Assembly: GCF_000741175.1 (NCBI RefSeq)
Contig: NZ_JGYS01000022.1
Location: 1-64,000 of the forward strand
DNA length: 64,000 nucleotides
From: Bifidobacterium callitrichos DSM 23973
GTDB taxonomy: Bacteria > Actinomycetota > Actinomycetes > Actinomycetales > Bifidobacteriaceae
Direction: 5' to 3'
Notes under the pieces: generated by a model
Database searches by the model: none
Told to the model about the DNA's origin: nothing
The model's input: only the letters and a program-made list of their open reading frames with translations
Part shown: positions 9,770 through 18,853 of the stretch, one piece after another
How positions within the stretch are numbered: position 1 is the first letter of the stretch
Layout: each line of letters opens with the position of its first letter
Program-made: the position numbers and the translations under genes

Positions 9770-9971
9770 GGTGCGCACCCCGCCCGTGGGACGCATCCGG
9801 ACCGCTGCCGATCGCGTCGAGTTCGTGCTGCAGATCGTCGAGCACGCCGCGCAGCGCGTCGATGCGTCGATCGTCATCCATGCTTCCGATGTCGGCGAGC
9901 TGCGGGAACCGTTCGATCAGCGGATCCCGCAGCGACCGTTCGTCGTCGGGGTTGGCGGGAGTCACGCTCAC
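9762..9971 (-). CDS. small conserved-position protein between nagD and tlyA
   Basis: A 69-residue acidic, mostly helical protein. The start is a GTG at 9971 that overlaps the nagD stop (GTGA); its own stop overlaps the tlyA start. Both junctions support it as a translated gene. I recognise no domain, although a short protein at this place between nagD-like and tlyA genes is familiar from actinobacterial operons. Function unknown. Confidence 0.65.
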   Translation of the reverse strand: MSVTPANPDDERSLRDPLIERFPQLADIGSMDDDRRIDALRGVLDDLQHELDAIGSGPDASHGRGAHHG

Positions 9972-11027
9972 AGCGAGAACTCCGGCAGGTCGATCGCGCT
10001 CATGTCCGTGCCCGAGTCGGCGGCCTGCCATGCGGCGCAGACGGCGGCGCGCAGCGCGTCGACCGAGGTCGCGTCGCAGACGGTGATCGTACCGGAGGCG
10101 GCGTCGAACGCGGCGCTCGCCTCGCCACACGTCCAGCGGCCGCCGCCCTGATCGACGGGCTCGGGCATGACCTCGCCCAGCGCACGCAGATCCGGCGCGA
10201 TGTAGGTGGGGCGCAGATGCGCGGGGCGCGAGCATGAGCTCGTGCGGGTTGGTGACGCCGGTGAGTACCGCGAGCGAATCGTAGCCGCCGCGGTTGCCCG
10301 CCTCGATGTCGGTGTCGAGACGATCGCCGATCGCGATCGAATGCTCCTTGGGCACGAGATCGAAGCCCTCGGAGGCGTTGAGCTCGCGCGCCTCGTCGTA
10401 CATGAACGATTCCGGCTTGCCGGCGGAGGCGACCGGTTCGACGCCGGTGGCGGCGATCACGGCGCGGATCATCGAACCGCAGCCCGGGGCGATGCCGAGC
10501 TCGCGCGGAATCGTCAGGTCGCGGTTGGTCACGAAGTACGTGGCGCCCGCCTCGACCGCAAACGCGGCGTTGGCCATCATCTGCCAGGTCATCTCCGGGA
10601 ACCATCCCTGGATGACGGCGGTCGGATGCGCCTGCGGGTCGTCGGTGACGACGAGACCGGCGCGGGTGACCTCCTCGCGCAGGTGCTCGGCGCCGACGAC
10701 CAGCACCGTGGAGCCGGCGGGCACGGCCTTGGCGACCATGCGCGCGGCCACCACGGACGAGGTGATGACCTGCCAGGGTTCGACGTCGAGGTCGAAGCCC
10801 CTGAGCTGTTCGGCGACGACCCTCTGGAAACGCGACGAGTTGTTCGTCGTGTACTCGATGGTCATGCCGGCACGTTCGGCCGCACGGATCGAGTCGGCGG
10901 CGTATTCGACCGGGTTCTTGCCACGGTAGACCACGCCGTCAAGGTCGAGCAGCGCAAGCTGGTAGGCCTCGGCGAGCGGCTTCGTGGTGCCTTTGAGCAA
11001 TCGCGTCGTCATGCCGGTCTCGCTCAC
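9968..11027 (-). pseudogene. NagD-like HAD phosphatase, interrupted by a frameshift near 10223-10226
   Basis: HAD subfamily IIA sugar/nucleotide phosphatase. The N-terminal 270 residues are normal (LLDLDGVVYRG motif, TNNSSR motif II, GDRLDTDIEAG near the end). After NPHELMLAP the frame is lost, and the natural C terminus (HLRPTYIAPDLRALGEVMP..., ending DLPEFSL) continues in another frame. Removing one C from a CCCC run restores a single open frame of about 350 residues to 9968. The start is a GTG overlapping the upstream stop (GTGA). Because the lesion is one base in a homopolymer, sequencing error is as likely as a true mutation. Uninterrupted reading gives a longer nonsense C terminus and hides the downstream small gene. 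Confidence 0.8.
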
Positions 11028-12787
11028 GCCTCGGTCTGCTCGGTCGACTCGGCCGGCTCGGCCGTCTCGGAGGATTCCGCCTCGGCGTGCTCCTCGACCT
11101 TCTCCGTCTCGTCGGATTCGGGCTCGTCGTCCGATTCGGCGCCGTCCACGGCCTCCTCGGCCGGGGCCTGCGTCTCGTCCTCGTCGGCGGATTCGCCGTC
11201 GACGCTCTCGGCCGACTCGTCGCCATGGTTGGCGTCGTCCTCGGACTCGTCCTCGGGCGCGTATTCGGCATCCTCCTCGGTGATGCCGAGCTTCTCGAGG
11301 ATCTCCGGATCCTCCAGATGCTCCAGATCGTGGTCGATGACCACGTCGTCGCTCTCCTCGTCCTCGTCGAAGTCGGCGTACTGGTCCTCGAGCTTCTCAA
11401 TGACCTGATCGAGGTCGATGGCCTCGTCGTTGCGTCCGGCCTCCTCGAGGAACAGCTGCTCGGCCTGCAGCGCACGCATGCGGTAGGCGCCCGGCAGACC
11501 CTTGGAACGGCCGAGGGTGTGCACGATCTCGATGGCCTTGTCCCACAGCTTCAGGTCGGCGAGCGCGCCGGCGTAGACGAGGAACATCTCGGCCTTGGAC
11601 TCGCCGCGCAGCATCTTGGCGTCGTCGGAGGAGACGATCTCGATGGCCTTCTTCGGGTTGCCGAGACCGCGCTCGCAGTCGGCGATGAACGGCAGGTAGT
11701 CGGTGAAGCCGTTCATGCGATACGCGGTGCGGAACTCGCGCAGGGCGAGCTTGTAGTCGCCCTTGCGGTAGGCGATGAAGGCGAGCGTCTCGCGTGCGAA
11801 GTCGATGCGGGAGGCCTGCTTGGCGGCCCACTGGGCGTGCTCGAGCGCGGCTTCCGGATCGTCCTCGATGAGCGTGTAGGCGGCCAGGATGTGCAGGCCG
11901 ATGTTCTCGGCGTGCTCCTTGGACAGGCCGCGCAGACGCTCGCGCTCGTCCTTGGAGAGCATGGCCCACACGAGGCCCTTCGGCATCTTCGGCTCGTTCG
12001 GACGACGATCGGTGTACGGGTTCTGCGAGGGGAAGCTCATCGTGCCGTCGGAGTTGCGGCGCGGACGGCTCATGTACTCGGTGCGCTTGTGCTCGCGGTA
12101 TTCGCGCTTCTCCTCGTCGGTGAACGAACGGCGCTCGGCGTTCTGCTGGTCGCGGTTGCCGCGATCGTCGCGACGGTCGTCGCGCTGGTAGCGCGGGTTG
12201 CCGTTGTCGCGACGCGGTCCCTTGCGGAAACCGCCATCCTTGCGGAAACCGCCCTCCTTGCGCGGGCCCTTGTGGAACTCGCGACGCTCGCCGCCCTCAC
12301 CGGCACCCTCACGACGATCATCACGACGGAAATCGCGATCGCCATCCTTGCGGAAACCGCCCTTGCCGCCGTCACGGCGGAAGCCGCCGCGATCGCCGTC
12401 GCGGCGCGGGCCCTTGCGGAAACCGCCCTCCTTGTGGAAGCCGCCGTCCTGGCGCGGACCCTTATGGAACTCGCGACGCTCCTCACCCTCACCGGCACCC
12501 TGACGATCCTCACGACGGAAATCGCGATCGCCATCCTTGCGGAAACCGCCGGACTTGTGGAAGTCCTTGCGGAAACCGCCCTTGTGGAAGCCGCCCTCGC
12601 CGCCGTCGCGGCCGCCGGACTTGCCGTAGCCGCCGCGGGAGCCGCCGAACGACTTGCCGCCGTTGCCGCGCGGCTTGAAGCCCTTGCCGCCGCGGCCGGA
12701 CGGACGGCCGGAACCGGAACCTCCGTGACCATAGCCGCCCTTGCGTCCGCCGAACGACTTGCCGGAACGCTCGTTGCCTTCTGCCAT
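11024..12787 (-). CDS. TPR-repeat protein with Gly/Arg/Lys-rich N terminus and acidic C terminus
   Basis: A 587-residue three-part protein. Residues 1 to about 240 are low complexity, rich in Gly, Arg, Lys, Phe and Asp, built from repeats such as GGFRKDGDRDFRRDDR. The middle (about 260-480) is helical with tetratricopeptide-like repeats (SKDERERLRGL..., AYTLIEDDPEAALEHAQWA, KLALREFRTAYRMNG). The last 100 residues are almost purely Glu/Asp/Ser/Ala. Such Gly/Arg-rich tracts often bind RNA; that role is inference. Start ATG 12787 follows GAGGAAAGG. The stop overlaps the nagD start, so it leads the nagD-tlyA operon, and tyrS lies upstream. Confidence 0.85.
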   Translation of the reverse strand: MAEGNERSGKSFGGRKGGYGHGGSGSGRPSGRGGKGFKPRGNGGKSFGGSRGGYGKSGGRDGGEGGFHKGGFRKDFHKSGGFRKDGDRDFRREDRQGAGEGEERREFHKGPRQDGGFHKEGGFRKGPRRDGDRGGFRRDGGKGGFRKDGDRDFRRDDRREGAGEGGERREFHKGPRKEGGFRKDGGFRKGPRRDNGNPRYQRDDRRDDRGNRDQQNAERRSFTDEEKREYREHKRTEYMSRPRRNSDGTMSFPSQNPYTDRRPNEPKMPKGLVWAMLSKDERERLRGLSKEHAENIGLHILAAYTLIEDDPEAALEHAQWAAKQASRIDFARETLAFIAYRKGDYKLALREFRTAYRMNGFTDYLPFIADCERGLGNPKKAIEIVSSDDAKMLRGESKAEMFLVYAGALADLKLWDKAIEIVHTLGRSKGLPGAYRMRALQAEQLFLEEAGRNDEAIDLDQVIEKLEDQYADFDEDEESDDVVIDHDLEHLEDPEILEKLGITEEDAEYAPEDESEDDANHGDESAESVDGESADEDETQAPAEEAVDGAESDDEPESDETEKVEEHAEAESSETAEPAESTEQTEA

Positions 12788-12913
12788 GTGTATGCCTTTC
12801 CTCGTGTGGATCCGTAATCGAAGAGGGGATCCCCAAACAATCAAATGAAAAACGGTTATGCGGGAAGCGCCATGCAACCGCCGTGGAAGGCGATGCCGCG
12901 TCCCCGCATGCAG

Positions 12914-12942
12914 GCGGTCCCCGATGTTCCACCGGGGACCGC
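12914..12942 (-). terminator. hairpin downstream of tyrS
   Basis: A perfect 10-bp stem (GCGGTCCCCG / CGGGGACCGC) with an 9-base loop lies directly after the tyrS stop. There is no T-run, so it could be a factor-dependent terminator or an RNA-stabilising hairpin. Confidence 0.5.
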
Positions 12943-12950
12943 GTATCGGA

Positions 12951-14273
12951 TCAGTGCTTCTCGACGGCGCCGAGGGCCTTCTTGCCTCGGCGGATCAGCG
13001 CGAAGCGCCCCTGGAGGAAGTCGCCCTCGCCGAGCACGGCCTCCTCGTCCTCGACGCGCTCGTTGTTGAGGTAGACGCCGCCGGACTTGATCGCGCGGCG
13101 CGCCTCGGACGCGGTCTTGAACAGGCCGGCGCTCTGGGCGGCGTCGATCACGCGATCGCCTGCCGCCGCGGACGGGAAGACGTGCTCGCCGTTCTCGTCG
13201 ACGACCTTGAAGCCGTCGAGCACGGATTCGAGCGTGTCCTCGTCGATCGTGTTCAGGTCGCCGCCGCGGCCGAACAGTGCGGAGGAGGCGTCGATCGCGG
13301 CCTGCGTCGCGGCCTCGCCGTGCACGAAGCTGGTGACCTCCCAGGCGAGCGCCTTCTGCGCCTCGCGCTTGCCCGGATTGGTCTTCGACTCCTCGACCAG
13401 TCGTTCGATCTCGGCCTTCGGCAGGAAGGTGAACGCCTTGAGCAGGCTCTCCATCTCCACGTCCGGGCGGTTGATCCAGAACTGGTAGAACTTGTACGGC
13501 GAGAGCATCGTCGGATCGATCCACACGGCGTTGCCCTCGGACTTGCCGAACTTCTTGCCCTGCGCGTCGGTGATGATCGGGCTGGTGAACACGTTGACGT
13601 CCACGCCGCGCACCTTGTGGATCAGGTCCAGACCGGAGGTGAGGTTGCCCCACTGGTCGGAGCCGCCCAGCTCGAGCGTGCAGTGGTATTCGTCGTACAG
13701 GTGGAGGAAGTCGTTGCCCTGCAGCACCTGGTAGCTGAACTCGGTGAAGGAGATGCCGTCCTCCGAGTTGAGACGACGGGCCACGGTGTCCTTGGCGAGC
13801 ATCGTGCCGAGTCGGAAGTTCTTGCCGACATCACGCAGGAAGTCGATGACGTTCATCTGCGCGGTCCAGTCGTAGTTGGACACGAAGCGCACCGGGTTGT
13901 CGCCGTCGGTGACGAGGATGCCGCCGATCTGCTTCTTCAGTCTCTCGGCCCAGCCGGCCACCACGTCCTTCGGGTTGAGCGTGCGCTCGCCCGACTGGCG
14001 CGGATCGCCGATCAGACCGGTGGCGCCGCCGACCAGGGCGATCGGGTGGTGGCCCGCCGCCTGCAGGTGACGCATGTTGATGAGCTGGACGAGGTTGCCG
14101 ATGTGCAGGGACGCGGCCGTCGGGTCGAACCCGCAATAATAGGTGATCGGCTCTCCGTTCAATGCCGTCGCGAGTCGATCCCGGTCCGTGGACTGGGAAA
14201 TCAAACCGCGCCATTCCAGTTCATCGAGCAGGGTGTCGAATCCCGCCTCTTTGAAGTCGATGACGTGAGCCAT
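12951..14273 (-). CDS. tyrS: Tyrosyl-tRNA synthetase
   Basis: Class I aminoacyl-tRNA synthetase charging tRNA-Tyr, 440 residues. The tyrosine and ATP site is seen in [16 protein letters not shown] (HIGH signature as HIGN) and in KFGKSEGNA (KMSKS equivalent) near residue 240; the C-terminal S4 domain carries [16 protein letters not shown]. Start ATG 14273 follows GGGAGACAAAGG. No T-box leader is visible in the roughly 90 bases upstream, so regulation is probably by a plain promoter. Confidence 0.96.
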   Translation of the reverse strand: MAHVIDFKEAGFDTLLDELEWRGLISQSTDRDRLATALNGEPITYYCGFDPTAASLHIGNLVQLINMRHLQAAGHHPIALVGGATGLIGDPRQSGERTLNPKDVVAGWAERLKKQIGGILVTDGDNPVRFVSNYDWTAQMNVIDFLRDVGKNFRLGTMLAKDTVARRLNSEDGISFTEFSYQVLQGNDFLHLYDEYHCTLELGGSDQWGNLTSGLDLIHKVRGVDVNVFTSPIITDAQGKKFGKSEGNAVWIDPTMLSPYKFYQFWINRPDVEMESLLKAFTFLPKAEIERLVEESKTNPGKREAQKALAWEVTSFVHGEAATQAAIDASSALFGRGGDLNTIDEDTLESVLDGFKVVDENGEHVFPSAAAGDRVIDAAQSAGLFKTASEARRAIKSGGVYLNNERVEDEEAVLGEGDFLQGRFALIRRGKKALGAVEKH

Positions 14274-14370
14274 AACCTTTGTCTCCCTATCGAATTGTGG
14301 GCATAATGCGTCTTACAGTGTCGCAGAACAGGCCGACAGCTCCTCGTCAGAGAGACCCGAAAATGTGACG

Positions 14371-15276
14371 CTACCTGCTGCCCCCGCCGCGACGCAGCTG
14401 CCTGAACGCCTCGCGCAGCTGCTCGAGCGTCTCGTTGTTGCGCATGGTGCGCAGCTTCGGGAACGAGGCGATCATACGACGCTGCTGACGGTTGAACACG
14501 GAGTCGGCGGTCTCGCGAAGACGCACCATGAATTCGGACGACATCTGCCGGCCGGAGCGCAGGGATTCGCCGACCTTCTCGCCGAACCTGCCCGGCACGC
14601 CGTTGAACGCGTCGCCGAATGCATCGGACGCCGCCGACACGACACCGGTGGCGACGCCACCGGCCATGTCTGCCACACCGGACGCGCCGTCGACCATATC
14701 GCCGACCTTCTCGCGCATCGCGCCGCTGTACTTGGCGGCAGCCGCTTTGAACCGTTCGAGGCTGTCCTCAAGGTCGATGATGCCGACCACGGTGATGATC
14801 GTGTCGGCCACGGTCAGTGCGAACAGCGTGACGAACAGCCAGTGGATCACCATGATCGGGATCATGGCGGTGACGCGCGCGACCTCCGGCTGGACCACGT
14901 CGACGATCACCACTCCCCCGACGCCGAAGATCAGCGCGCCGTACAGGCAGATGCGTCCGTTGAGATTGAACGGGAAGTTCGAGTAGTCCCACCAGCGCGC
15001 GTGGAACAGCAGCTCCATCGCCCACGAGGTCACGTATTCGAGCAGGCACGCGCCGACGGCCGAGATGACGAACAGGAGGATCGGATTGCGGACCCCGCCG
15101 AGCACGACGACGCCCAGCACCGCACCGGTGCCGTAGATCGGGCACAGCGGCCCGTTGAGGAAGCCGCGGTTGACGGGGCGACGCTCCTGAACGGACACGA
15201 GGATCGACTCGTACACCCAGCCGCAGAAGCTGTAGAACAGGAACCACAGGAACAGGTATTCGACCGTGAGGATCAC
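14371..15276 (-). CDS. CmpB-like putative ABC transporter permease membrane protein
   Basis: A 301-residue membrane protein. The N-terminal half (residues 1-170) has about five or six membrane segments with the family signature FYSFCGWVYESI and RGFLNGPLCPIYG, which matches the ABC_trans_CmpB/DUF1113-type family; the substrate and even transporter role are unproven. The C-terminal third is soluble, helical and basic. The GTG start at 15276 overlaps the stop of the upstream HD gene (GTGA), so the two are co-translated. Confidence 0.75.
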   Translation of the reverse strand: MILTVEYLFLWFLFYSFCGWVYESILVSVQERRPVNRGFLNGPLCPIYGTGAVLGVVVLGGVRNPILLFVISAVGACLLEYVTSWAMELLFHARWWDYSNFPFNLNGRICLYGALIFGVGGVVIVDVVQPEVARVTAMIPIMVIHWLFVTLFALTVADTIITVVGIIDLEDSLERFKAAAAKYSGAMREKVGDMVDGASGVADMAGGVATGVVSAASDAFGDAFNGVPGRFGEKVGESLRSGRQMSSEFMVRLRETADSVFNRQQRRMIASFPKLRTMRNNETLEQLREAFRQLRRGGGSR

Positions 15277-15773
15277 GCAGGCACCTCGCCCTTGTTGAAC
15301 CGATCGAGCGAAAGCGTCTCGCGCGTGGCCGAGAGCTTGTCGGCGATCGTGACGAGATACCCCTCGACGTACCGCGGGGGCGTCGGAGTCATCGGGAACA
15401 TGTGATTGGCGATCGAATCGCGTTCGATCGCGTTGAGACGGAAGTCCCGCAGTGCGTTGCGCAGGGCGGCGCCACCATGGGTGAAGCCATGCAGGCGGTG
15501 TTCGCCGTCGTCCCAATCGTGCCAGTCGTACAGGAAGTAGTCGTGCAGCAGGGCGGCGCGGATCAGTGATTTCAGGTCGACGCGACGCCACAGATGCGCA
15601 CGGTCGGCGATCCACACCGCAAGGCACGCCACGCGGATCGAATGGGCGAACGTGGAGACGTTGCCATGCTGGAAGCAGCGCCGTTCGATCTGCATGTGCC
15701 TGTGTTCGATGACTTCACGGCCGTGTACGGCCACCAGTTCCTGAATCTGCGTACGTGTGAGCAGACGTGCCAC
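15273..15773 (-). CDS. HD-domain phosphohydrolase
   Basis: A 166-residue HD protein. The metal ligands are visible as His in FAHSIRVA, the LLHDYFLYDW HD pair, His in GFTHGGAALRNA and Asp in TIADKLSATRE. Such small HD proteins hydrolyse phosphate esters or nucleotides; the substrate is unknown. Start is GTG 15773 behind AAAGGA. Forms a two-gene unit with the CmpB-like gene. Confidence 0.8.
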   Translation of the reverse strand: MARLLTRTQIQELVAVHGREVIEHRHMQIERRCFQHGNVSTFAHSIRVACLAVWIADRAHLWRRVDLKSLIRAALLHDYFLYDWHDWDDGEHRLHGFTHGGAALRNALRDFRLNAIERDSIANHMFPMTPTPPRYVEGYLVTIADKLSATRETLSLDRFNKGEVPA

Positions 15774-15816
15774 GGTTCGGTCCTTTGCGGTTTTGCGATG
15801 TGCGGGGATTGCGCGG

Positions 15817-15849
15817 TCGCTCGACAGTCATATGGAACATGTCGAGCGA
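15817..15849 (-). terminator. hairpin in the gap between the rhodanese and HD genes
   Basis: A perfect 10-bp inverted repeat (TCGCTCGACA / TGTCGAGCGA, 13-base loop) sits in the 208-bp gap after the thiamine operon and before the HD gene. It may terminate the thi operon or act as an operator for the HD gene; no T-run is present. Confidence 0.4.
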
Positions 15850-15981
15850 TGTCAGGACCGATTGTAGGGTCGTCCCGTGGCTCGGGCTTTCATCCCTCGG
15901 AACGATTTCCACCGGGCCTTCACCATTTGCGTTCGTGTTGCCCGAAGTCGCCATTCACCGGCGATCGCCCCGCGAGTCGCT

Positions 15982-16410
15982 TTACGCCAGTCCGTGCGAC
16001 TCGGCGTATTCGCGGTAGGCGCGGAACCCGCCTTCGAGGCTCGCCACGTCGTAACCGCGGTCGGCGAGGATCTCGGCGACCTCCTCGCTCCACCAGCCCT
16101 CGGTGCAGTAGACGACAACCGTGCGCGTCTTCGGCACGGTCCTGAGCACCTTGGCCAGCGGGTCGAGGGGCGCGTTGATGGCCCCCTCGATCGGGCAGGC
16201 GGCCACGTCGGCCGGTTCGCGCAGGTCAAGCAGCGTGACGGGTTCTCCTTCTCCCGTCGTTCCCGAGGTGACGATCACGGCGAATTCGGCCGGGCCGATG
16301 CGCCGGAACGCCGGTTCGGCGTCCGCCGTATCGACGGCATCGGCATCATTCGCATGCAGCTGCAACGCAATGGACATGTGCTGTTCTTCTTCCCCTTCGT
16401 ATGGATTCAT
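15982..16410 (-). CDS. Single-domain rhodanese (sulfurtransferase) in the thiamine operon
   Basis: A 142-residue rhodanese-like protein. The active-site loop with the persulfide cysteine is CTEGWWS, preceded by VVVYC; the upstream LLDLREPADVAACPIEGAIN motif is also typical. Within thiS-thiG-thiF it probably supplies sulfur for ThiS thiocarboxylate formation (inference from context). A shorter start at residue 12 (MSIALQ), preceded by GGGGAAGA, is plausible. Last gene of the riboswitch-controlled operon. Confidence 0.85.
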   Translation of the reverse strand: MNPYEGEEEQHMSIALQLHANDADAVDTADAEPAFRRIGPAEFAVIVTSGTTGEGEPVTLLDLREPADVAACPIEGAINAPLDPLAKVLRTVPKTRTVVVYCTEGWWSEEVAEILADRGYDVASLEGGFRAYREYAESHGLA

Positions 16411-16426
16411 CCGAAACGTTCGGATC

Positions 16427-17236
16427 TCAGATCGCGCAGGCCGGCTGGATGTAGTTGTCCGGGTCGAGCGTGGTGATGGTCGGCCTGTCGCCGCACACCG
16501 GACAGTCGGGCACGTGATCCGGAAGCGGGACGCGCCGGATGTTCATCGTCAGCGCGTCGACGGTGAGCATGCGTCCGACCAGCGGCTCGCCCACGCCGAT
16601 GATGAGCTTGAGCGCCTCGGTGGCCTCAAGGCTGCCGATCACGCCGACGACCGCGCCGAGCACGCCCGCCTCGCGGCAGGTCGGCACCTCGCCGGCGGCC
16701 GGCATGTCGCCGAAGATGCATCGGTAGCAGGGGCCATGCCCCGGCACGACGGTCATCACCTGACCGGCGAACCCGACGACGCCCGCATGGATGAACGGCC
16801 TGCCCGCCAGCACGCAGGCGTCGTTGATGAGGAACTTGGCCGAGAAGTTGTCGGTCGCGTCGATCACCAGATCGTAACGGGCGACGAGATCGGCGATGTT
16901 GCCGGCGTCGACCGGCTCGTCGTAGGTCTTGACGGTCACGTCCGGGTTGATCGCGTGAACCGAGGCGGCGGCCGACTCCGCCTTCGGTTCGCCGACGTTC
17001 GCGGTGGTGTGGATGATCTGGCGCTGCAGGTTGCTCAGGTCGACCGTATCGCCGTCGACGATGCCGATTCGTCCGACGCCGGCTGCCGCCAGATAGAGCG
17101 CGACCGGCGAGCCGAGCCCGCCCGCGCCGACGATGAGGACGCTTGCGGCGAGCAGCCGCTTCTGCCCTGCGACGCCGACGCCGCGCAATATCAGATGACG
17201 GGAATACCGTTCGAGCTGTTCGTCCGAGAACGCCAT
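16427..17236 (-). CDS. thiF: ThiF-family adenylyltransferase (ThiF/MoeB-like)
   Basis: E1-like enzyme that adenylates the C-terminal glycine of ThiS, ready for sulfur transfer. The 269-residue protein shows the nucleotide motif GAGGLG at residues 37-42, the RRQI-type segment LSNLQRQIIH, DATDNFSAKF, the cysteine loop TCREAGVLG, and zinc cysteine pairs CYRC and CPVC. Alone the sequence cannot separate ThiF from MoeB; the thiS-thiG context decides. 30 bases separate it from thiG. Confidence 0.92.
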   Translation of the reverse strand: MAFSDEQLERYSRHLILRGVGVAGQKRLLAASVLIVGAGGLGSPVALYLAAAGVGRIGIVDGDTVDLSNLQRQIIHTTANVGEPKAESAAASVHAINPDVTVKTYDEPVDAGNIADLVARYDLVIDATDNFSAKFLINDACVLAGRPFIHAGVVGFAGQVMTVVPGHGPCYRCIFGDMPAAGEVPTCREAGVLGAVVGVIGSLEATEALKLIIGVGEPLVGRMLTVDALTMNIRRVPLPDHVPDCPVCGDRPTITTLDPDNYIQPACAI

Positions 17237-17266
17237 GCCAGATGCCTCCTAATTAATTCGGCTCTC

Positions 17267-18136
17267 TCAGTGCAGGTAGCCGGTGGTCGGGCTGGACGGC
17301 ACGGCGTGGCCTTCGGTCACCTTGCCGAGGCCCGACAGGTAGGCCGCACGGCCGGCATCAATCGCATGCTTGAACGCCTCGGCCATGAGCGGGATGTTGC
17401 CCGCGGAGGCGACGGCCGTGTACGCCATGACCGCGTCCGCGCCCATCTCCATCGCGTCGCACGCCTGGCTGGGGCGGCCGATGCCGGCGTCGATGATGAC
17501 CGGCACATGGGCGTTCGCGATGATGATCTCGATGAAGTCGCGCATGCGCAGACCCATGTTGGAGCCGATCAGCGAGCCGAGCGGCATGACCGCGGCGGCG
17601 CCGGCCTCCTCGAGCTGACGCGCGGCGATCGGATCGGGGAACATGTACGGCATGACCACGAATCCCTCCTTCGCGAGCATCTCGGTGGCGCGGATCGTCT
17701 CGGCGTTGTCCGGCAGGAGGTACTTGGTCTCGTGTTCGATCTCGACCTTGACGAAGTCGGTGTGGCACACCTCGCGGGCGAGGCGGGCGATGCGCACGGC
17801 CTCCTCGGCGTTGCGCGCGCCGGACGTGTTCGGCAGGAGCGTGATGCCTTCGGGGATGTAGTCGAGGACGCTGTTCTCGGTGGTGGTCGCGCGGCGCAGC
17901 GCCATCGTGACGATCTGCGTGCCGGCGTGCTCGACGGTGGCCTTGATGAGGTTCAGGTCGTAGCGGCCGGAACCGAGGATGAATCGGGACTGGAACTCGT
18001 GGCCGCCGAGGTTCAGCGGCTTGTCCTCGACGGGCAGGATCGGCGCGGAGGTGCCGACCGGGTTGACGACCGCCGGCTGCGGCGGCAGTGGCGTAGCTTC
18101 GACGGATGCCTCGGTGACCGGATTGATGTTGCTCAT
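17267..18136 (-). CDS. thiG: Thiazole synthase ThiG
   Basis: Joins deoxyxylulose phosphate, dehydroglycine and ThiS-bound sulfur into the thiazole phosphate of thiamine. The 289-residue protein is a TIM barrel; the Schiff-base lysine is K130 in FVKVEIE, and the phosphate loops [10 protein letters not shown] and [12 protein letters not shown] are intact. The first 40 residues are a Pro/Val-rich extension beyond the usual family start. ATG 18136 follows AAGGGAAA. No thiO or thiH gene for dehydroglycine is nearby. Confidence 0.95.
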   Translation of the reverse strand: MSNINPVTEASVEATPLPPQPAVVNPVGTSAPILPVEDKPLNLGGHEFQSRFILGSGRYDLNLIKATVEHAGTQIVTMALRRATTTENSVLDYIPEGITLLPNTSGARNAEEAVRIARLAREVCHTDFVKVEIEHETKYLLPDNAETIRATEMLAKEGFVVMPYMFPDPIAARQLEEAGAAAVMPLGSLIGSNMGLRMRDFIEIIIANAHVPVIIDAGIGRPSQACDAMEMGADAVMAYTAVASAGNIPLMAEAFKHAIDAGRAAYLSGLGKVTEGHAVPSSPTTGYLH

Positions 18137-18203
18137 GATGTTTCCCTTCATTGCTTTCATTGCCTTCATTGGTGTATTGATATGGTTGCGAGACGCTCTA
18201 CGC

Positions 18204-18398
18204 TCATCCGCCCTGGACGAACTGCACGATCTCCATGACGCACTGGTCGTCGAGCATCGTCTCCTCGCGACGCTCGCGCGGGATGATCTCCCCGTTGAGT
18301 TCGATGGCCACGCGGCCCGCCCGGTATCCGTGCGCGTCGAGGTATTCGGCGACGCTGACCGGCGCCTCCAACGTGACCTGCTCCCCGTTGACCTGCAT
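18204..18398 (-). CDS. thiS: Sulfur carrier protein ThiS
   Basis: Ubiquitin-like sulfur carrier, 64 residues, ending in the essential Gly-Gly (FVQGG) that ThiF adenylates. I chose the ATG at 18398 because GAAAGGGG lies 8 bases before it; a GTG three codons upstream overlaps that site. First gene of thiS-thiG-thiF-rhodanese, about 330 bases downstream of the TPP riboswitch. Confidence 0.92.
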   Translation of the reverse strand: MQVNGEQVTLEAPVSVAEYLDAHGYRAGRVAIELNGEIIPRERREETMLDDQCVMEIVQFVQGG

Positions 18399-18497
18399 AT
18401 GCTCCACCCCTTTCGGTGTTCGTAGGGCATGCCCTCCATATCTCCTGCGGCAGCCATGCGTGGCACGGCGACCGCATGAGCCGGTATGACCGGTATG

Positions 18498-18541
18498 AAA
18501 AAGGGCGCACGAATGTAAGCCGTACCCTAAGTGGTGCGCCC
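18498..18541 (-). terminator. intrinsic terminator in the thi leader (riboswitch expression platform)
   Basis: On the minus strand GGGCGCAC and GTGCGCCC form an 8-bp stem followed at once by TTTTT. It lies between the TPP riboswitch and thiS. A second copy of the 5' arm sequence, GGCGCACG, lies upstream at 18569-18576 and could pair with the terminator 3' arm instead, giving an antiterminator. The alternate pairing is inference. Confidence 0.75.
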
Positions 18542-18730
18542 ATCCATGTGCCCTGACATGCGACCATGCGTGCGCCGGATTCGCAGCCGGACGAGTAACG
18601 ACCGCGGATCCCGCGCTCGCATGGCTAGATTATGAGTTGTTCAGTTATGGGTCTTTCGGCGAACGATCCGCGTTCCGACTGAGTCGAGGAACCGGCCCCG
18701 TATGATCGGATGCACGGCAGGAAATCATGA

Positions 18731-18820
18731 ACAACGATTCCTTACGGCGGCATGACCCGCGTCAAGTTCCCCGGTCGAAGCTTCGCACTTCCTCTCAGCC
18801 TTTCGGCTCCCGTTCGTTAT
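18731..18820 (-). promoter_or_regulatory. TPP riboswitch (THI element) upstream of thiS
   Basis: Read on the minus strand, the conserved CTGAGAGG lies after a GGGAGCC/GGCT stem, and the 3' core GAACTTGA followed by CGGGTCATGCCG and CCGTAAGGAA matches the thi-box consensus. The ends AACGA and TCGTT can close P1. It precedes an intrinsic terminator and the thiSGF-rhodanese genes, so thiamine pyrophosphate should switch the operon off. Confidence 0.92.
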
Positions 18821-18853
18821 GAGGCCCAGTCTAGATGGCGACGATGACAACCG

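Noticed and set aside
9762..11027. A single 421-residue protein from the nagD start
   Set aside because: The last 130 residues switch to Arg-rich nonsense after a CCCC run, while the true C terminus continues in another frame and a separate small gene uses the final stop.
16121..18238. A 705-residue plus-strand frame opposite the thiamine genes
   Set aside because: Antisense to thiS-thiG-thiF-rhodanese, no recognisable domain, Arg/Gly/Val-rich composition.
18560..18640. A tRNA-like stretch in the thi leader
   Set aside because: Some stems resemble T- or anticodon arms but no full cloverleaf can be drawn; the region is better explained as riboswitch expression platform.
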